NCBI GenBank assembly: GCA_964464595.1
Contig: CAYXGW010000003.1
Span: 62,001-126,000 of the forward strand
Reading direction: 5' to 3'
Length of the DNA stretch: 64,000 bases
Source: JADFJB01 sp964464595
GTDB lineage: Bacteria > Zhuqueibacterota > JdFR-76 > DREG01
The notes under the pieces were generated by a model. That model was not told the DNA's origin, ran no database searches, and saw only the letters and a list, made by a program, of their open reading frames with translations. Below are positions 37,631 through 46,537 of this stretch, one piece after another. The position numbers and the translations under genes were made by a program. How positions within the stretch are numbered: position 1 is the first letter of the stretch; each line of letters opens with the position of its first letter.

Positions 37631-38173
37631 ATGGCTCCAATTTTTTCTCACCGTTCACTAGCGCCTGCTGAATTCAATTATGCGAAGTATCGATTGTATA
37701 TCAGAGAGGATTTTAGTGAATGTTGCGCTTACTGCCTTATTCACGAAACTTTTGCACGTGGGAAAGAAAATTTTGAACTTGATCACTTTCAACCTCAATC
37801 AAAATTTCCTCAATTAGTAAACTCATACGTAAACATTTATTATGCATGCCATGTATGTAATCAACAAAAACGAGACGCCTGGCCTTCAAGCGAACTTTTA
37901 TCAAGAGGCTACCGATTTGTTGATACATGCAATGAGAATTTTTCTACCCATTTTATAGACGAGGATGGTTTTTGGAAACCAATAAGCCTTGCAGGAAAAT
38001 ATACTGAAGCGAAAATTCGTTTAAATTCAAAGCATAATGTCGAAATTCGTAAATTGATCGCAGGGCTACTATCTTTATTGGGTGAGTCACCAGTTGATTG
38101 GGATAGACCAATGAAATCCCAGCTTGGACATATCGTAATGCGTTTTAACACTGAATCTTTCAAAGAATTATAG
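37631..38173 (+). CDS. HNH endonuclease paired with the methyltransferase
   Basis: 180 aa. The zinc-bound HNH fold is clear: CAYC near residue 35, ELDHFQPQSKFP (catalytic His), then YVNIYYACHVCNQQK with the second CxxC and the final Asn. This spacing resembles HNH proteins of the Septu PtuB and retron-associated kind. It begins 9 nt after the methylase stop codon, in the same direction, and likely provides the cutting activity. Whether it cuts unmodified, modified or non-DNA targets cannot be told. The C-terminal 80 residues have no recognised domain. Confidence 0.85.
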   Translation: MAPIFSHRSLAPAEFNYAKYRLYIREDFSECCAYCLIHETFARGKENFELDHFQPQSKFPQLVNSYVNIYYACHVCNQQKRDAWPSSELLSRGYRFVDTCNENFSTHFIDEDGFWKPISLAGKYTEAKIRLNSKHNVEIRKLIAGLLSLLGESPVDWDRPMKSQLGHIVMRFNTESFKEL

Positions 38174-38292
38174 CGCTACGTCATAATCCGTAAATATGAT
38201 AGGTTCATAGTTATAAAATGTTGCCTTGCTGAGCGAGTCTCATGTTTAATTTGGTATTATCAGGCAATAAAAGTTGAAATTTGTCTTTCCCC

Positions 38293-38697
38293 TCACTTCA
38301 AAGCATAAAACTCCGCTCTACGATCCTCAAACAGGTTATTGCGGTCTGTGAACCATTTGTTCCGGGTTAAGGTTGGGTGGATTTCCTCGTCATGAAATTC
38401 ATGTTTCTCTTTTGAAGCTGAATAAAGTACGTTTCCTTTGCAATCGGAGATCTGGCTGCCACCGGTAAAATACAAGGGTTTTTTTCCGCCGCGGGCTTCG
38501 AACCCGGTTCGGTTGGCAACAACGGTATACACCTGGTTCTCGATAGAACGCGTCACCATTGCATTTTGGCAGTAGGGGGTTAACTAAATTGGCCGGCAGG
38601 CAAATGATGTCCGCGCCCTGCAGCGCAAGGGTTCGGGTGGCTTCGGGAAAGATCCAATCGAAACAGATCAGTACGTCGATATCCGCGACATGAAAAT
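38293..38697 (-). pseudogene. Truncated, frameshifted copy of the carbon-nitrogen hydrolase 3' end
   Basis: This segment copies the last ~420 bp of the intact hydrolase gene that ends at 39373, at a constant offset of 1080 bp and roughly nine in ten identical bases by eye. It keeps the ICFDWIF catalytic Cys segment and the stop codon but has a 1-bp insertion (GTTAACTAAATTGG versus GTTAACAAATTGG, near 38584) and a small deletion near 38677. It lacks the N-terminal half with the catalytic Glu and Lys. It cannot make a working enzyme. Confidence 0.9.
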
Positions 38698-38725
38698 AGA
38701 GAATTAAACATTATTTCTATTTAAC

Positions 38726-38754
38726 TTGACACCTGACACGTTCCACTTTATATT
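38726..38754 (+). promoter_or_regulatory. Consensus promoter of higBA
   Basis: TTGACA (38726-38731), 17-nt spacer, TATATT (38749-38754): near-perfect sigma70 form. The GTG start is only 5 nt past the -10 box, so the transcript would be almost leaderless. A direct repeat TGACACC/TGACACG overlaps the -35 box and could be the antitoxin operator. Confidence 0.7.
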
Positions 38755-38759
38755 AATAT

Positions 38760-39038
38760 GTGATTCGGTCATTCAGGCATAAAGGTCTTAGGTTGTTTTT
38801 TGAAAGTGGAAACACTTCAAAAATTCAACCAAATCAGAGGAAACGTCTAAGGTTGATTCTTACTATTCTTCAAGCTACTAAAAACATCAAAGATATGAGT
38901 TTTCCGGAATCGAATTTGCATCGTTTTGCAGGTGATCATAAAGATTTTTGGGCTGTTAATGTTAGTGGAAATTGGCGAATAATATTTAAGATCAAAGATG
39001 GTGAAGTTTATGATGTTGATTATTTAGATTATCATTGA
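38760..39038 (+). CDS. higB: HigB-type toxin (RelE/ParE superfamily mRNA interferase)
   Basis: 92 aa. The N-terminus MIRSFRHKGLRLFFESG and the C-terminal NVSGNWRIIFKIKDGEVYDVDYLDYH are classic HigB/RelE-like features; the C-terminal Arg, His and Tyr residues carry RNase activity in the family. It cleaves ribosome-bound mRNA when free. It is followed 10 nt later by higA, the reversed toxin-first order characteristic of higBA. The start is GTG 38760. Confidence 0.93.
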   Translation: MIRSFRHKGLRLFFESGNTSKIQPNQRKRLRLILTILQATKNIKDMSFPESNLHRFAGDHKDFWAVNVSGNWRIIFKIKDGEVYDVDYLDYH

Positions 39039-39048
39039 AGGAAAAAAA

Positions 39049-39336
39049 ATGAAAATGCACAAACCTGCACATCCGGGTGAAGTATTAAAAGAAATGTATA
39101 TAGAGCCATTGGGTTTGACAGTTACAGAAACGGCCAAAGCTCTTGGAGTAACTCGTAAAGCATTATCTGAACTTGTGAATATGCGTTCTGGAATTAGTAC
39201 AACTATGGCCCTTCGTTTATCAAAGGCTTTCGGCACGACTCCGGAATTGTGGCTAAATATGCAGAGGAATTTTGACTTAATACAAGCTCAAAAAAGAATA
39301 AAATTGTCTAAAGTAAAAGTTCTTCTAGAAACTTAG
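39049..39336 (+). CDS. higA: HigA-type antitoxin (XRE HTH)
   Basis: 95 aa. HPGEVLKEMYIEPLGLTVTETAKALGVTRKALSELVN is the HigA/VapI-type start and helix-turn-helix, ending with the PELWLNMQRNFDL element. It neutralises HigB and represses the operon. An AAGGA site precedes ATG 39049. The pair lies between the broken and the intact hydrolase copies, as if inserted with a local duplication. Confidence 0.94.
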   Translation: MKMHKPAHPGEVLKEMYIEPLGLTVTETAKALGVTRKALSELVNMRSGISTTMALRLSKAFGTTPELWLNMQRNFDLIQAQKRIKLSKVKVLLET

Positions 39337-39359
39337 CTTATCAATTCAATTCTTCGACT

Positions 39360-39790
39360 ATTTGTCTTACCCTCACTTCAAAGCATAAAACTCCGAGCGG
39401 CGATCCTCAAACAAATTGTTGCGGTCGGTGAACCATTTGTTACGCGTCAGGGTTGGGTGGATTTTTTCGACATGAAATTCATGTTTCTCTCTTGAGGCTG
39501 AATACAGTACGTTTCCTTTGCAATCGGAGATCTGGCTGCCGCCGGTAAAATACAGGGGTTTCTTTCCTCCGCGGGCTTCGAACCCGGTTCGGTTGGCAAC
39601 AGCGGTATACACCTGGTTCTCGATAGAACGCGTCACCATAGCATTTTGGCAGTAGGGGGTTAACAAATTGGCCGGCAGGCAAATGATGTCCGCGCCTTGC
39701 AGAGCTAGTGTTCGGGTGGCTTCGGGAAAAATCCAATCGAAACAGATCAGTACCCCGATTTTTGCAGGACCTATATCCACGACTTGCAAG
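39360..39790. repeat. 3' copy of the diverged direct repeat around higBA
   Basis: Homologous to 38280-38697 in the same orientation. Homology begins at the TTTGTCTT just outside the stop codon and ends in the middle of the hydrolase gene. The two arms flank about 660 bp that hold higBA. Confidence 0.85.
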
Positions 39791-40164
39791 GGGATATCGC
39801 CAGGTGTGAAAAAGTCTTTTTCTTCATAGAATAAATGTAGTTTGCGGTATTTGGCGAGCACTCCTTTTGCATTAAGCACCACCGCAGTATTGTAAAATGT
39901 ATCTCCGGACCGTTCCGGCAGTCCGGCAACGATTGTACAATTATTGTCTTTCGCAATGTTAATGAGTCTATTGACAGCTGACCCCGAAGGGATTTCTTCG
40001 GCGAGCTCTTCGATTTCACGGTGGCTGACGAATTGATAACCGGATGTGCAGAGCTCCGGCAAAACCACCAAATCAACCGGCGGTCGGATCTCCGCCTCGA
40101 TTTTGTCAAGGTTATGTTTTGTCGCACCAAATTTTGGTTCAAATTGAAAGATACCGACTTTCAT
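39373..40164 (-). CDS. Carbon-nitrogen hydrolase (nitrilase/omega-amidase family)
   Basis: 263 aa. The full catalytic triad is visible: Glu in VVLPELCTSGYQF, Lys in YRKLHLFYEEKDFF, and Cys in GVLICFDWIFPEA. The length is standard for single-domain nitrilase-superfamily amidases. The start is ATG 40164 with GGAGGT at 40169-40174; a longer open frame to 40443 is rejected. It hydrolyses a small amide or carbamoyl substrate that cannot be named. Its 3' part is duplicated upstream as a pseudogene, yet this copy is intact. Confidence 0.9.
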   Translation of the reverse strand: MKVGIFQFEPKFGATKHNLDKIEAEIRPPVDLVVLPELCTSGYQFVSHREIEELAEEIPSGSAVNRLINIAKDNNCTIVAGLPERSGDTFYNTAVVLNAKGVLAKYRKLHLFYEEKDFFTPGDIPLQVVDIGPAKIGVLICFDWIFPEATRTLALQGADIICLPANLLTPYCQNAMVTRSIENQVYTAVANRTGFEARGGKKPLYFTGGSQISDCKGNVLYSASREKHEFHVEKIHPTLTRNKWFTDRNNLFEDRRSEFYALK

Positions 40165-40446
40165 TAATACCTCCAGATTAATATTGCTAATAAGTATTTG
40201 GAAATAGTATAAAACGGAATATTGGAGATTAAAAAATTGAATTGTGATTTTGTGAGGGAAAAAATTGGTTTCATCAATATTTGTAGAAAATATTTTGTAA
40301 GGATATATCAATATAATCTGCTTATTTGAAAATTTCAAACAGGATAAATTATTTTTTGGTAACACGAAACAAAAATCTTTGAATTTGATTGCATGAAAAA
40401 GAGGGATAGAATAGATTGATCTAAAAAAGAATTGATCTTGCATAAC

Positions 40447-40860
40447 ATGAACAAAGACAAAGCAGGCACGGAAAAAATGCGATTGGATAAATGGCTTAAA
40501 ATTGCCAGGTTATTCAAGACCCGATCACGGGCTGTGGAAGCTTGCAGCGGTCGGCATGTTAAGGTAAACGGCAAGACCGCAAAACCATCACAGATGATAA
40601 AAGCAGGGGACACTCTATCTATTCAATTTCCCAGCCGGAATAGAACATTTGATATTGAAAAACTTGCTGAGCGCTCCATTCCTGCTGCTGAAGCTCGGGA
40701 ATTATGCATTGAACACCTGCCAAAAATCACCGAAGATTCTGCAGAAAAGTTGGCCTTGTTCATGAAATTAGATGCAAAAAGACGGCGGGAAAGAAAAGGC
40801 AAGGGCAGACCCACCAAACAGGAAAGAAGACAGCTGGAGAAAATGAAGGGGAAGGATTAA
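40447..40860 (+). CDS. S4-domain RNA-binding protein (Hsp15-like)
   Basis: About 137 aa. The S4 domain MRLDKWLKIARLFKTRS ... GRHVKVNGKTAKPS ... AGDTLSIQF matches heat-shock protein 15/HslR, which binds free 50S subunits with nascent chains. A basic lysine/arginine-rich tail follows. Possible starts are TTG 40432, ATG 40447 or ATG 40477 (MRLDKW); none has a strong ribosome site. It converges with the TPR lipoprotein gene. Confidence 0.85.
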   Translation: MNKDKAGTEKMRLDKWLKIARLFKTRSRAVEACSGRHVKVNGKTAKPSQMIKAGDTLSIQFPSRNRTFDIEKLAERSIPAAEARELCIEHLPKITEDSAEKLALFMKLDAKRRRERKGKGRPTKQERRQLEKMKGKD

Positions 40861-41007
40861 ATGTAATAGGGTCTTAATACAATTACGAACAAAATTTCCC
40901 CTCCTTGTATCAGCAGGTCAGCGGAGGTCAACAATAATTTAATCATGAAATCATCTTTTGTCACTTACTATGCCTCCTAACCTCCCATGCAATGGAAGGA
41001 ATTCATT

Positions 41008-41934
41008 TTATACTGTGGACTTCAGTTTCTCAATCCATGCCAGCAATGCTTCGGCATAGGAAAGATAACTAACACTATCAACCACCCAGGTTGCGGCATT
41101 GGATGAATCCAGGCCATTATTAGGCGCGAGTTGGGTAACCTCGGCTTGCGCTTTATCCAATTCCTGTTTAAAAAAATAGGCCTCACCCAGCCCAAGGTGA
41201 ACGTCATTGGCATTGATTTCCGAATTGTGGGAAAATTCGAAGTTAGCGCTAATCTGAAGTGTTCTTTCCAAATCTTCGATGGCGTCATTATAATTTTTTT
41301 GTGCCAGGTGAGTGAATCCCCGACCTGCAAAAGCTTCATCAAAATCTGACTTTCTCAAAATTGCACTGTTAAAATTTTGGATTGCCTTATCAAGAGAATC
41401 AATAGAATTTGAAGCATTTGACCACCCTAATCCATTGAATGCGTCTTCAATGCCGGGATGACTTGGATTAACATTGATTGCTTCTGTAAACGTTGCAATA
41501 GCCAAAGCAAAATTACCATTGGCGTATTCTATCCATGATTCGTTGATTAAATCCTGGGGCGATTTGAGTGTGGAAAATTGTTGTTCACCAGATGCTGCCG
41601 TTCCTTGATCATTTCCAGATTCAACGATGAAAAAATAATTTGTATTAGACATAAGGTTTTGTATTGTCACTTCATGGTTCGTTTCTAGCGTGTTTGATGT
41701 TTCTTCAGAATTGTACTGCCCAGCAACCGTTCCATATTTAACAGTTGATGTGGTATTCACATTTGTTTTCCAGTTTACTTTTGCTGTCACAAATGTAATA
41801 GCTGTTATGGTTGGATTTTCGGTAATTCTAGGCTCTTCGGGTCCCGTAGTTCCACCACCGCCGCTGCTACAAGAAATTATAAGGGTAGACCCAAGGATGA
41901 CATACGTATGTTTAAAAAAGTGGACGAATTTCAT
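41008..41934 (-). CDS. Lipoprotein with fibronectin-type and TPR domains
   Basis: 308 aa. A signal sequence ends in a lipobox (LIISC), so the protein is anchored to a membrane by a lipid. A fibronectin type III-like domain (about 38-125; TVKYGTVAGQYN, NTNYFFIVESG) is followed by several TPR units (about 130-280). It lies 7 nt downstream of the giant secreted protein in the same direction, so they are probably one operon. The role is unknown; protein-protein contact at the envelope is likely. Confidence 0.8.
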   Translation of the reverse strand: MKFVHFFKHTYVILGSTLIISCSSGGGGTTGPEEPRITENPTITAITFVTAKVNWKTNVNTTSTVKYGTVAGQYNSEETSNTLETNHEVTIQNLMSNTNYFFIVESGNDQGTAASGEQQFSTLKSPQDLINESWIEYANGNFALAIATFTEAINVNPSHPGIEDAFNGLGWSNASNSIDSLDKAIQNFNSAILRKSDFDEAFAGRGFTHLAQKNYNDAIEDLERTLQISANFEFSHNSEINANDVHLGLGEAYFFKQELDKAQAEVTQLAPNNGLDSSNAATWVVDSVSYLSYAEALLAWIEKLKSTV

Positions 41935-41941
41935 TTTTTCC

Positions 41942-44900
41942 TCACTGCAAAATCAACATTTTTTTATTCAAAATAGTTTTGGATGCTTTTAATTGATAAA
42001 TGTAAACGCCGCTAGCCACCGGGATATTTCTTTCATCCAGGCCGTCCCACAAGATTTTAAAAGAGCCAGCTTTTTTAACCCCTGCAAATAATGTTTTCAC
42101 TTTTTGTCCCAATATATTAAAAATGGAAATTTCAATAGATTCCTGAAAGGGCAAGTCAAAAGTTAAGACCGTTGAATTAATTTTGGGTGTAAATGGATTT
42201 GGGTAATTTTGCTGCAATGCGAATTTAATCGGAATAATTGGATCTGCTGTTACAACCCGGAATGTTCCGAGTTTTGCAATCTTAGCAGACAACCGATCGT
42301 TGTTATATTTTGAGGGAATGGCCTTCCAATCCCCGGTTTCGTTTTTCTGCTCTAATTGTAAAGTTTTGCCTTCCGGAGCGATAATTGTAAAACTGAGTTC
42401 ACCATCTTTCTTTAAAGTCAATGACGGTGGTCCAATGAGATATGTGGCAAGCCCCAGGCTGCTTTTTGAGATCGACTTACCGGATTCCGGATCAAAAGGC
42501 TCATCCAATTTAACTACGGTGAGATAAGTATCTTCATGCAAACTGCCGGAAGAAATATAGAGATTCATTTCACCGCCAGGGGATGATATGTTGCCACTTT
42601 CTCTTGCAATAAGTAACTGGGCAGAAAAACTTTTTGAAGCATTACCCGAATTATTTGCAAAATCGCTGGCAGTTACTTCTAATTCTAAAACACCGCTGCT
42701 GGTTATTTTCGTATCGCCTTTATAGATATGAGCGGCTTCGTTAAGCAACGTGAGATTTACTGAAGAATTATTTAAGGTAAGGTGTGGCGATTCCAGTAAA
42801 TCTTCAGATGCAACCACATACAAATCCACATAGCGAGTGAGTACAGGATTTTGTAGAACGCCAATGGTTAAAGTCGGTGCGACAACATCAAGTTTTTGAG
42901 TATGAAAACTCCAACTGAAATCATCTTCGGGAGATCCATCAGGCTGTCCGTTACCATTGCCATCTAAAGGCAATCCGGAAGAACCTTCGATACTGGTTGT
43001 TATTGTGACTGTAATATCGTCATCCGCTGGAAGATTCTCTGCCGGAATAAAAGTCATGGTTCTTTGACTTTCATCGTATAATATCTCCCCTAAAACGATG
43101 CCTGATGAGCTTGATACGATCACATTGCTGCTATTCAAAGAGTCGGCCGTAATTCGCTGGTCATACACAGCAGAGATATTAAGAATTTGTTTAAAATAAG
43201 GAACATCTGTTGCTCCGTTTTCCGGAAAAACCGAAGATATTTTAGGAGGAATTAAAGACGCACCTTGTTTTGTATCCAGGTGTAAGAATGTGATTTGGTT
43301 ATTGCTGGCAGAAAATGCTCTCATCCACAGTATGTCAATAACGCCATTACTTACGCGGTTTGGTAATTCGGCAAAATCAGTATCTGGGGTATCGTTGGTA
43401 ATGTTTGCAGCCGGCAGCCAAACACCATTTCTAAAAATGGTTAAATATGCATCTTCAATGTGTTGTGTAACTTTTGGTAATGCTTTACTATTTTCATGCT
43501 GAATAATCTTTTGAGCAGGTTTACCCAGACTTGATCCCCCGGAAAATTGTTCTTGACCGTCCAGGTATAAAAGATATAAGTCAGAGTTTTCATCAACAGA
43601 AATATTTGGATAGGTGATTGCACCTCTAAAAATAATGGATTGTGCAACCGGGATTGGCGTTGTCCAGCCGGTCACTGTCCCAGACACATCCAGTTTTGTA
43701 TACATTATATGAAAAGTACCATTGAAATTATCCGAGAATACAGCATGTACATTATTTTGGGGATCGATAGTAAAAGAGACCATATTCGAGAAAAGTACCC
43801 CGGAAGAACTGATTGCTTCAGGTGGGGTCCATTGTTGATAATCATCGCTAGTGACAGCATAAGCGAATGATGTGCCGTTATTAAAAACGCCATCGCTATA
43901 TAAAACATAGGCTTTCCCATTCGAACTAAAATCAATGGTAGGAACAAATGCAACATGATCTTCAGAGGATGCAATCATCTTATCATCGGGCCAGGTTTCA
44001 CCGCCATCGCCGGAAAAATTGTGATACACATCGCCCAGGTTGCTGGGATCATTTTGTGGCAGCACACTGTTCCAAACAATATGAGGATTTCCCGATGGAT
44101 CTATTGCGATTGCGGCATATAGGTTCTCGTCTGCAGTATAGGTTTTACTCACCAATTTTGGTGCTGTCCAGGTATCGCCACCATCATCAGATCTGCTGTA
44201 ATAAACTTTGAATTTGTCGGTGGATGTCTCCTCTTGTGCATGCCAGGCTATATGTAAACGGTCAGCTGAATCGATTGCTATAGAGGGCATACCGCCGAAA
44301 AATAGGCTGTTGTCAATTTGTATTGCATTTGAAAAATTTTCTCCATTGTCACTGGATTTTACTGCAAAAACAAACCTTCTTTGACCCACGATCTCATGGT
44401 AAATAATATGAATATCACCATTGGAACTGACTACAATATTGCGGCCTTCATTTCCGTATGAGTGCGTTTGTTGGACCGTTGTAATGGCAGTAGATGTAGT
44501 TGTTGGCGTGATAAAAGTAAAATCTGCACTAAAGCGTGGTCCATTACCTCTTTGATCAGTTGAACCGACACGATAATGATAAGTGGTGTTTGGTTGTAAA
44601 TTGTTAATTGTGACGCGATGCGTAACCGTAAGTTGATCGTCAACGAAATCCAGTCCATATTGCTCTGTTTCACCAAGTTGCATGATACTTGTTGATAGCT
44701 CGTCCGTTTCCCAATATATGGAGATGGAAGATCCAAAAGAAAGCGTTTCCCTTGGACCCAGTGTAATTCGAGGGGGAGACAAATCCACAACGCTGGAAGT
44801 AACAGAATAGGAATATGAATGTGTAATCCCGAAATTTGCTGCAATCAAAATCATATCTGTTACGCCTTCTCCTATTCTGGCTAAGCTCATTTCTCCCTGG

Positions 44901-46234
44901 TTCGAACTATCCAATGGAAATGAATAAACCGAATCTTGATCACCTCTTTCCAATATACTGGCAGCTATTTGTATATCCGGATTGCCGGTGAATTGCAAGT
45001 AAGCTGTCGAGTCTCTCCCGGTAAAACGAAAGTAAGCAGTTGAATAACTTGATAAGGATTTCTGTTGAGGATCGACAGGATAAATTGGGTGTGTTGTGGT
45101 TACTATAGGTAACACTGGTAGGCGAAACGCATCATAACCAAAATATCCATTATCTCCGATTGTTGGATCATTAGCAATATTTGCAATTGTAAAATTTGAG
45201 AAGATTTCTTCGAATGAAAGAGAAATACCATGATTATCCAATGCATTCCGTACGCTAACGATACCATTGTCAGGGTCTTGGACAATCGTTTTAATCAGGG
45301 ATCTGCTAAATTTCTCTCCCAGGTAAACAGTCCAGAGGCCAACTCTTTGGTAATCCTCTATGTTACCTGCCCAGGTTGTTAACGACGTATGTGGACGAGA
45401 AAAATAGCCGGATGGGAAAGCAATACCATAGCCGCACAGTTGTTGAGAAAACTCAGCGAAGCCTTCGGAAAGCCAGGTTTCTTCATTGTTATCGTAACGA
45501 GAGTGAATTAAATGCTGATACTCATGTGCAACAGTACCCAAAGCAAATTCATTAGCAGGATTTCCGGGGTTTGCATCCACATAAATGATATCTTTTTTGT
45601 TGCTATTTGCTCCATCGTTTTGATCGCGAAATGCGAAATAACCGGCAATATAACTAAAATTGCCGGTCTCAGGTTCGTAATTATCTCTTATATCCATTAT
45701 AAGAATATATACATAGCCATCTCCTGTTTTATTAGGCGGTTGACCGAAATTTTCTTCGCTAATATCTCGTATTCCTTTGTTTGGATCAATGGAAGCGCCT
45801 GGCAATGACCCAAAAATTGAGGTTGAACTTGGAGTAGATATTTCAAAGGCTTGATGGAATGCATCCACATCATTTTGTGTTACGCTTCCGCTATCCCATT
45901 GTGGTTTTTCGACGAAAATGTAAGTTTTATCTGTCTTGTGCCGTAATTCCGCATCGAGTGAATAGGTTTCTTGATTTTTAAAGCTAGTTGCAAAGAAACT
46001 CAGAATATCTCCGACTTCCAGCTGAACCTTATTCGACTTTTTGAATTGATCGGTTGGCAGTTGTTTTTGTTGATTCAATTTATCCTTAATTTTGAGAACT
46101 TCCTGGAAACCACATTTAATACTTATGCGGTCACTTGAGGAAATATCTTTCAAGCCTTGCTGGAAAGCAAATATTTGGCTGTTAAGGCAAAATAAAAGTA
46201 AAACGAAGACTAATTTTTTCATAACCATTCTCAC
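41942..46234 (-). CDS. Giant secreted gluzincin-like metalloprotein with T9SS sorting domain
   Basis: 1430 aa. The signal peptide is followed by a metallopeptidase region with HEYQHLIH (His 237, Glu 238, His 241) and a downstream WLSEGFAE (Glu 257), the gluzincin zinc set. Next are fibronectin type III-like domains, BNR/sialidase-like repeats (SDDGGDTWTAP, SGDGGETWPDD; Asp-box type), and bacterial Ig-like domains around 970-1290. The last ~85 residues carry QQNYPNPFTP ... FNILGQKVKTL, a type IX secretion sorting domain. It is expected at the surface or outside. GTG 46234 and ATG 46222 (MKKLVF) are both possible starts. Confidence 0.88.
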   Translation of the reverse strand: MRMVMKKLVFVLLLFCLNSQIFAFQQGLKDISSSDRISIKCGFQEVLKIKDKLNQQKQLPTDQFKKSNKVQLEVGDILSFFATSFKNQETYSLDAELRHKTDKTYIFVEKPQWDSGSVTQNDVDAFHQAFEISTPSSTSIFGSLPGASIDPNKGIRDISEENFGQPPNKTGDGYVYILIMDIRDNYEPETGNFSYIAGYFAFRDQNDGANSNKKDIIYVDANPGNPANEFALGTVAHEYQHLIHSRYDNNEETWLSEGFAEFSQQLCGYGIAFPSGYFSRPHTSLTTWAGNIEDYQRVGLWTVYLGEKFSRSLIKTIVQDPDNGIVSVRNALDNHGISLSFEEIFSNFTIANIANDPTIGDNGYFGYDAFRLPVLPIVTTTHPIYPVDPQQKSLSSYSTAYFRFTGRDSTAYLQFTGNPDIQIAASILERGDQDSVYSFPLDSSNQGEMSLARIGEGVTDMILIAANFGITHSYSYSVTSSVVDLSPPRITLGPRETLSFGSSISIYWETDELSTSIMQLGETEQYGLDFVDDQLTVTHRVTINNLQPNTTYHYRVGSTDQRGNGPRFSADFTFITPTTTSTAITTVQQTHSYGNEGRNIVVSSNGDIHIIYHEIVGQRRFVFAVKSSDNGENFSNAIQIDNSLFFGGMPSIAIDSADRLHIAWHAQEETSTDKFKVYYSRSDDGGDTWTAPKLVSKTYTADENLYAAIAIDPSGNPHIVWNSVLPQNDPSNLGDVYHNFSGDGGETWPDDKMIASSEDHVAFVPTIDFSSNGKAYVLYSDGVFNNGTSFAYAVTSDDYQQWTPPEAISSSGVLFSNMVSFTIDPQNNVHAVFSDNFNGTFHIMYTKLDVSGTVTGWTTPIPVAQSIIFRGAITYPNISVDENSDLYLLYLDGQEQFSGGSSLGKPAQKIIQHENSKALPKVTQHIEDAYLTIFRNGVWLPAANITNDTPDTDFAELPNRVSNGVIDILWMRAFSASNNQITFLHLDTKQGASLIPPKISSVFPENGATDVPYFKQILNISAVYDQRITADSLNSSNVIVSSSSGIVLGEILYDESQRTMTFIPAENLPADDDITVTITTSIEGSSGLPLDGNGNGQPDGSPEDDFSWSFHTQKLDVVAPTLTIGVLQNPVLTRYVDLYVVASEDLLESPHLTLNNSSVNLTLLNEAAHIYKGDTKITSSGVLELEVTASDFANNSGNASKSFSAQLLIARESGNISSPGGEMNLYISSGSLHEDTYLTVVKLDEPFDPESGKSISKSSLGLATYLIGPPSLTLKKDGELSFTIIAPEGKTLQLEQKNETGDWKAIPSKYNNDRLSAKIAKLGTFRVVTADPIIPIKFALQQNYPNPFTPKINSTVLTFDLPFQESIEISIFNILGQKVKTLFAGVKKAGSFKILWDGLDERNIPVASGVYIYQLKASKTILNKKMLILQ

Positions 46235-46537
46235 ATTTTTATAAGTATTTATAGGGTATTGGTTTTTGTAAAAAATGAGCTTATTAAATCCGGGAATGTT
46301 ACTAGTAAATTTATAACAAGTTCCAACTTACAAAAATTTCCGGATAATGTCCATTAGATTTGTTGGATTACAAAAAGTAAATATTGATTATTTATTTGAA
46401 ATGTATTCTTACAAGTTTGAAGCGGAAAGCTGATTTGATATTCGGTTGTTGAATAGTCATTATTAAAAGTGAAATAAACTTTTGATTTGACTGGTCAAGA
46501 TTGAATCGTTGGTACATCAGTTATTAAGGAGGTTATT
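46235..46537. promoter_or_regulatory. Divergent intergenic region
   Basis: 303 bp, very AT-rich, between the giant secreted protein and a Tat-exported TIM-barrel protein transcribed the other way. It must contain both promoters but no certain boxes were assigned. An AAGGAGGT site precedes the rightward ATG. Confidence 0.4.

Noticed and set aside
40165..40443. N-terminal extension of the hydrolase frame
   Set aside because: Low-complexity Phe/Ile/Tyr-rich product; ATG 40164 with GGAGGT gives the canonical nitrilase N-terminus.
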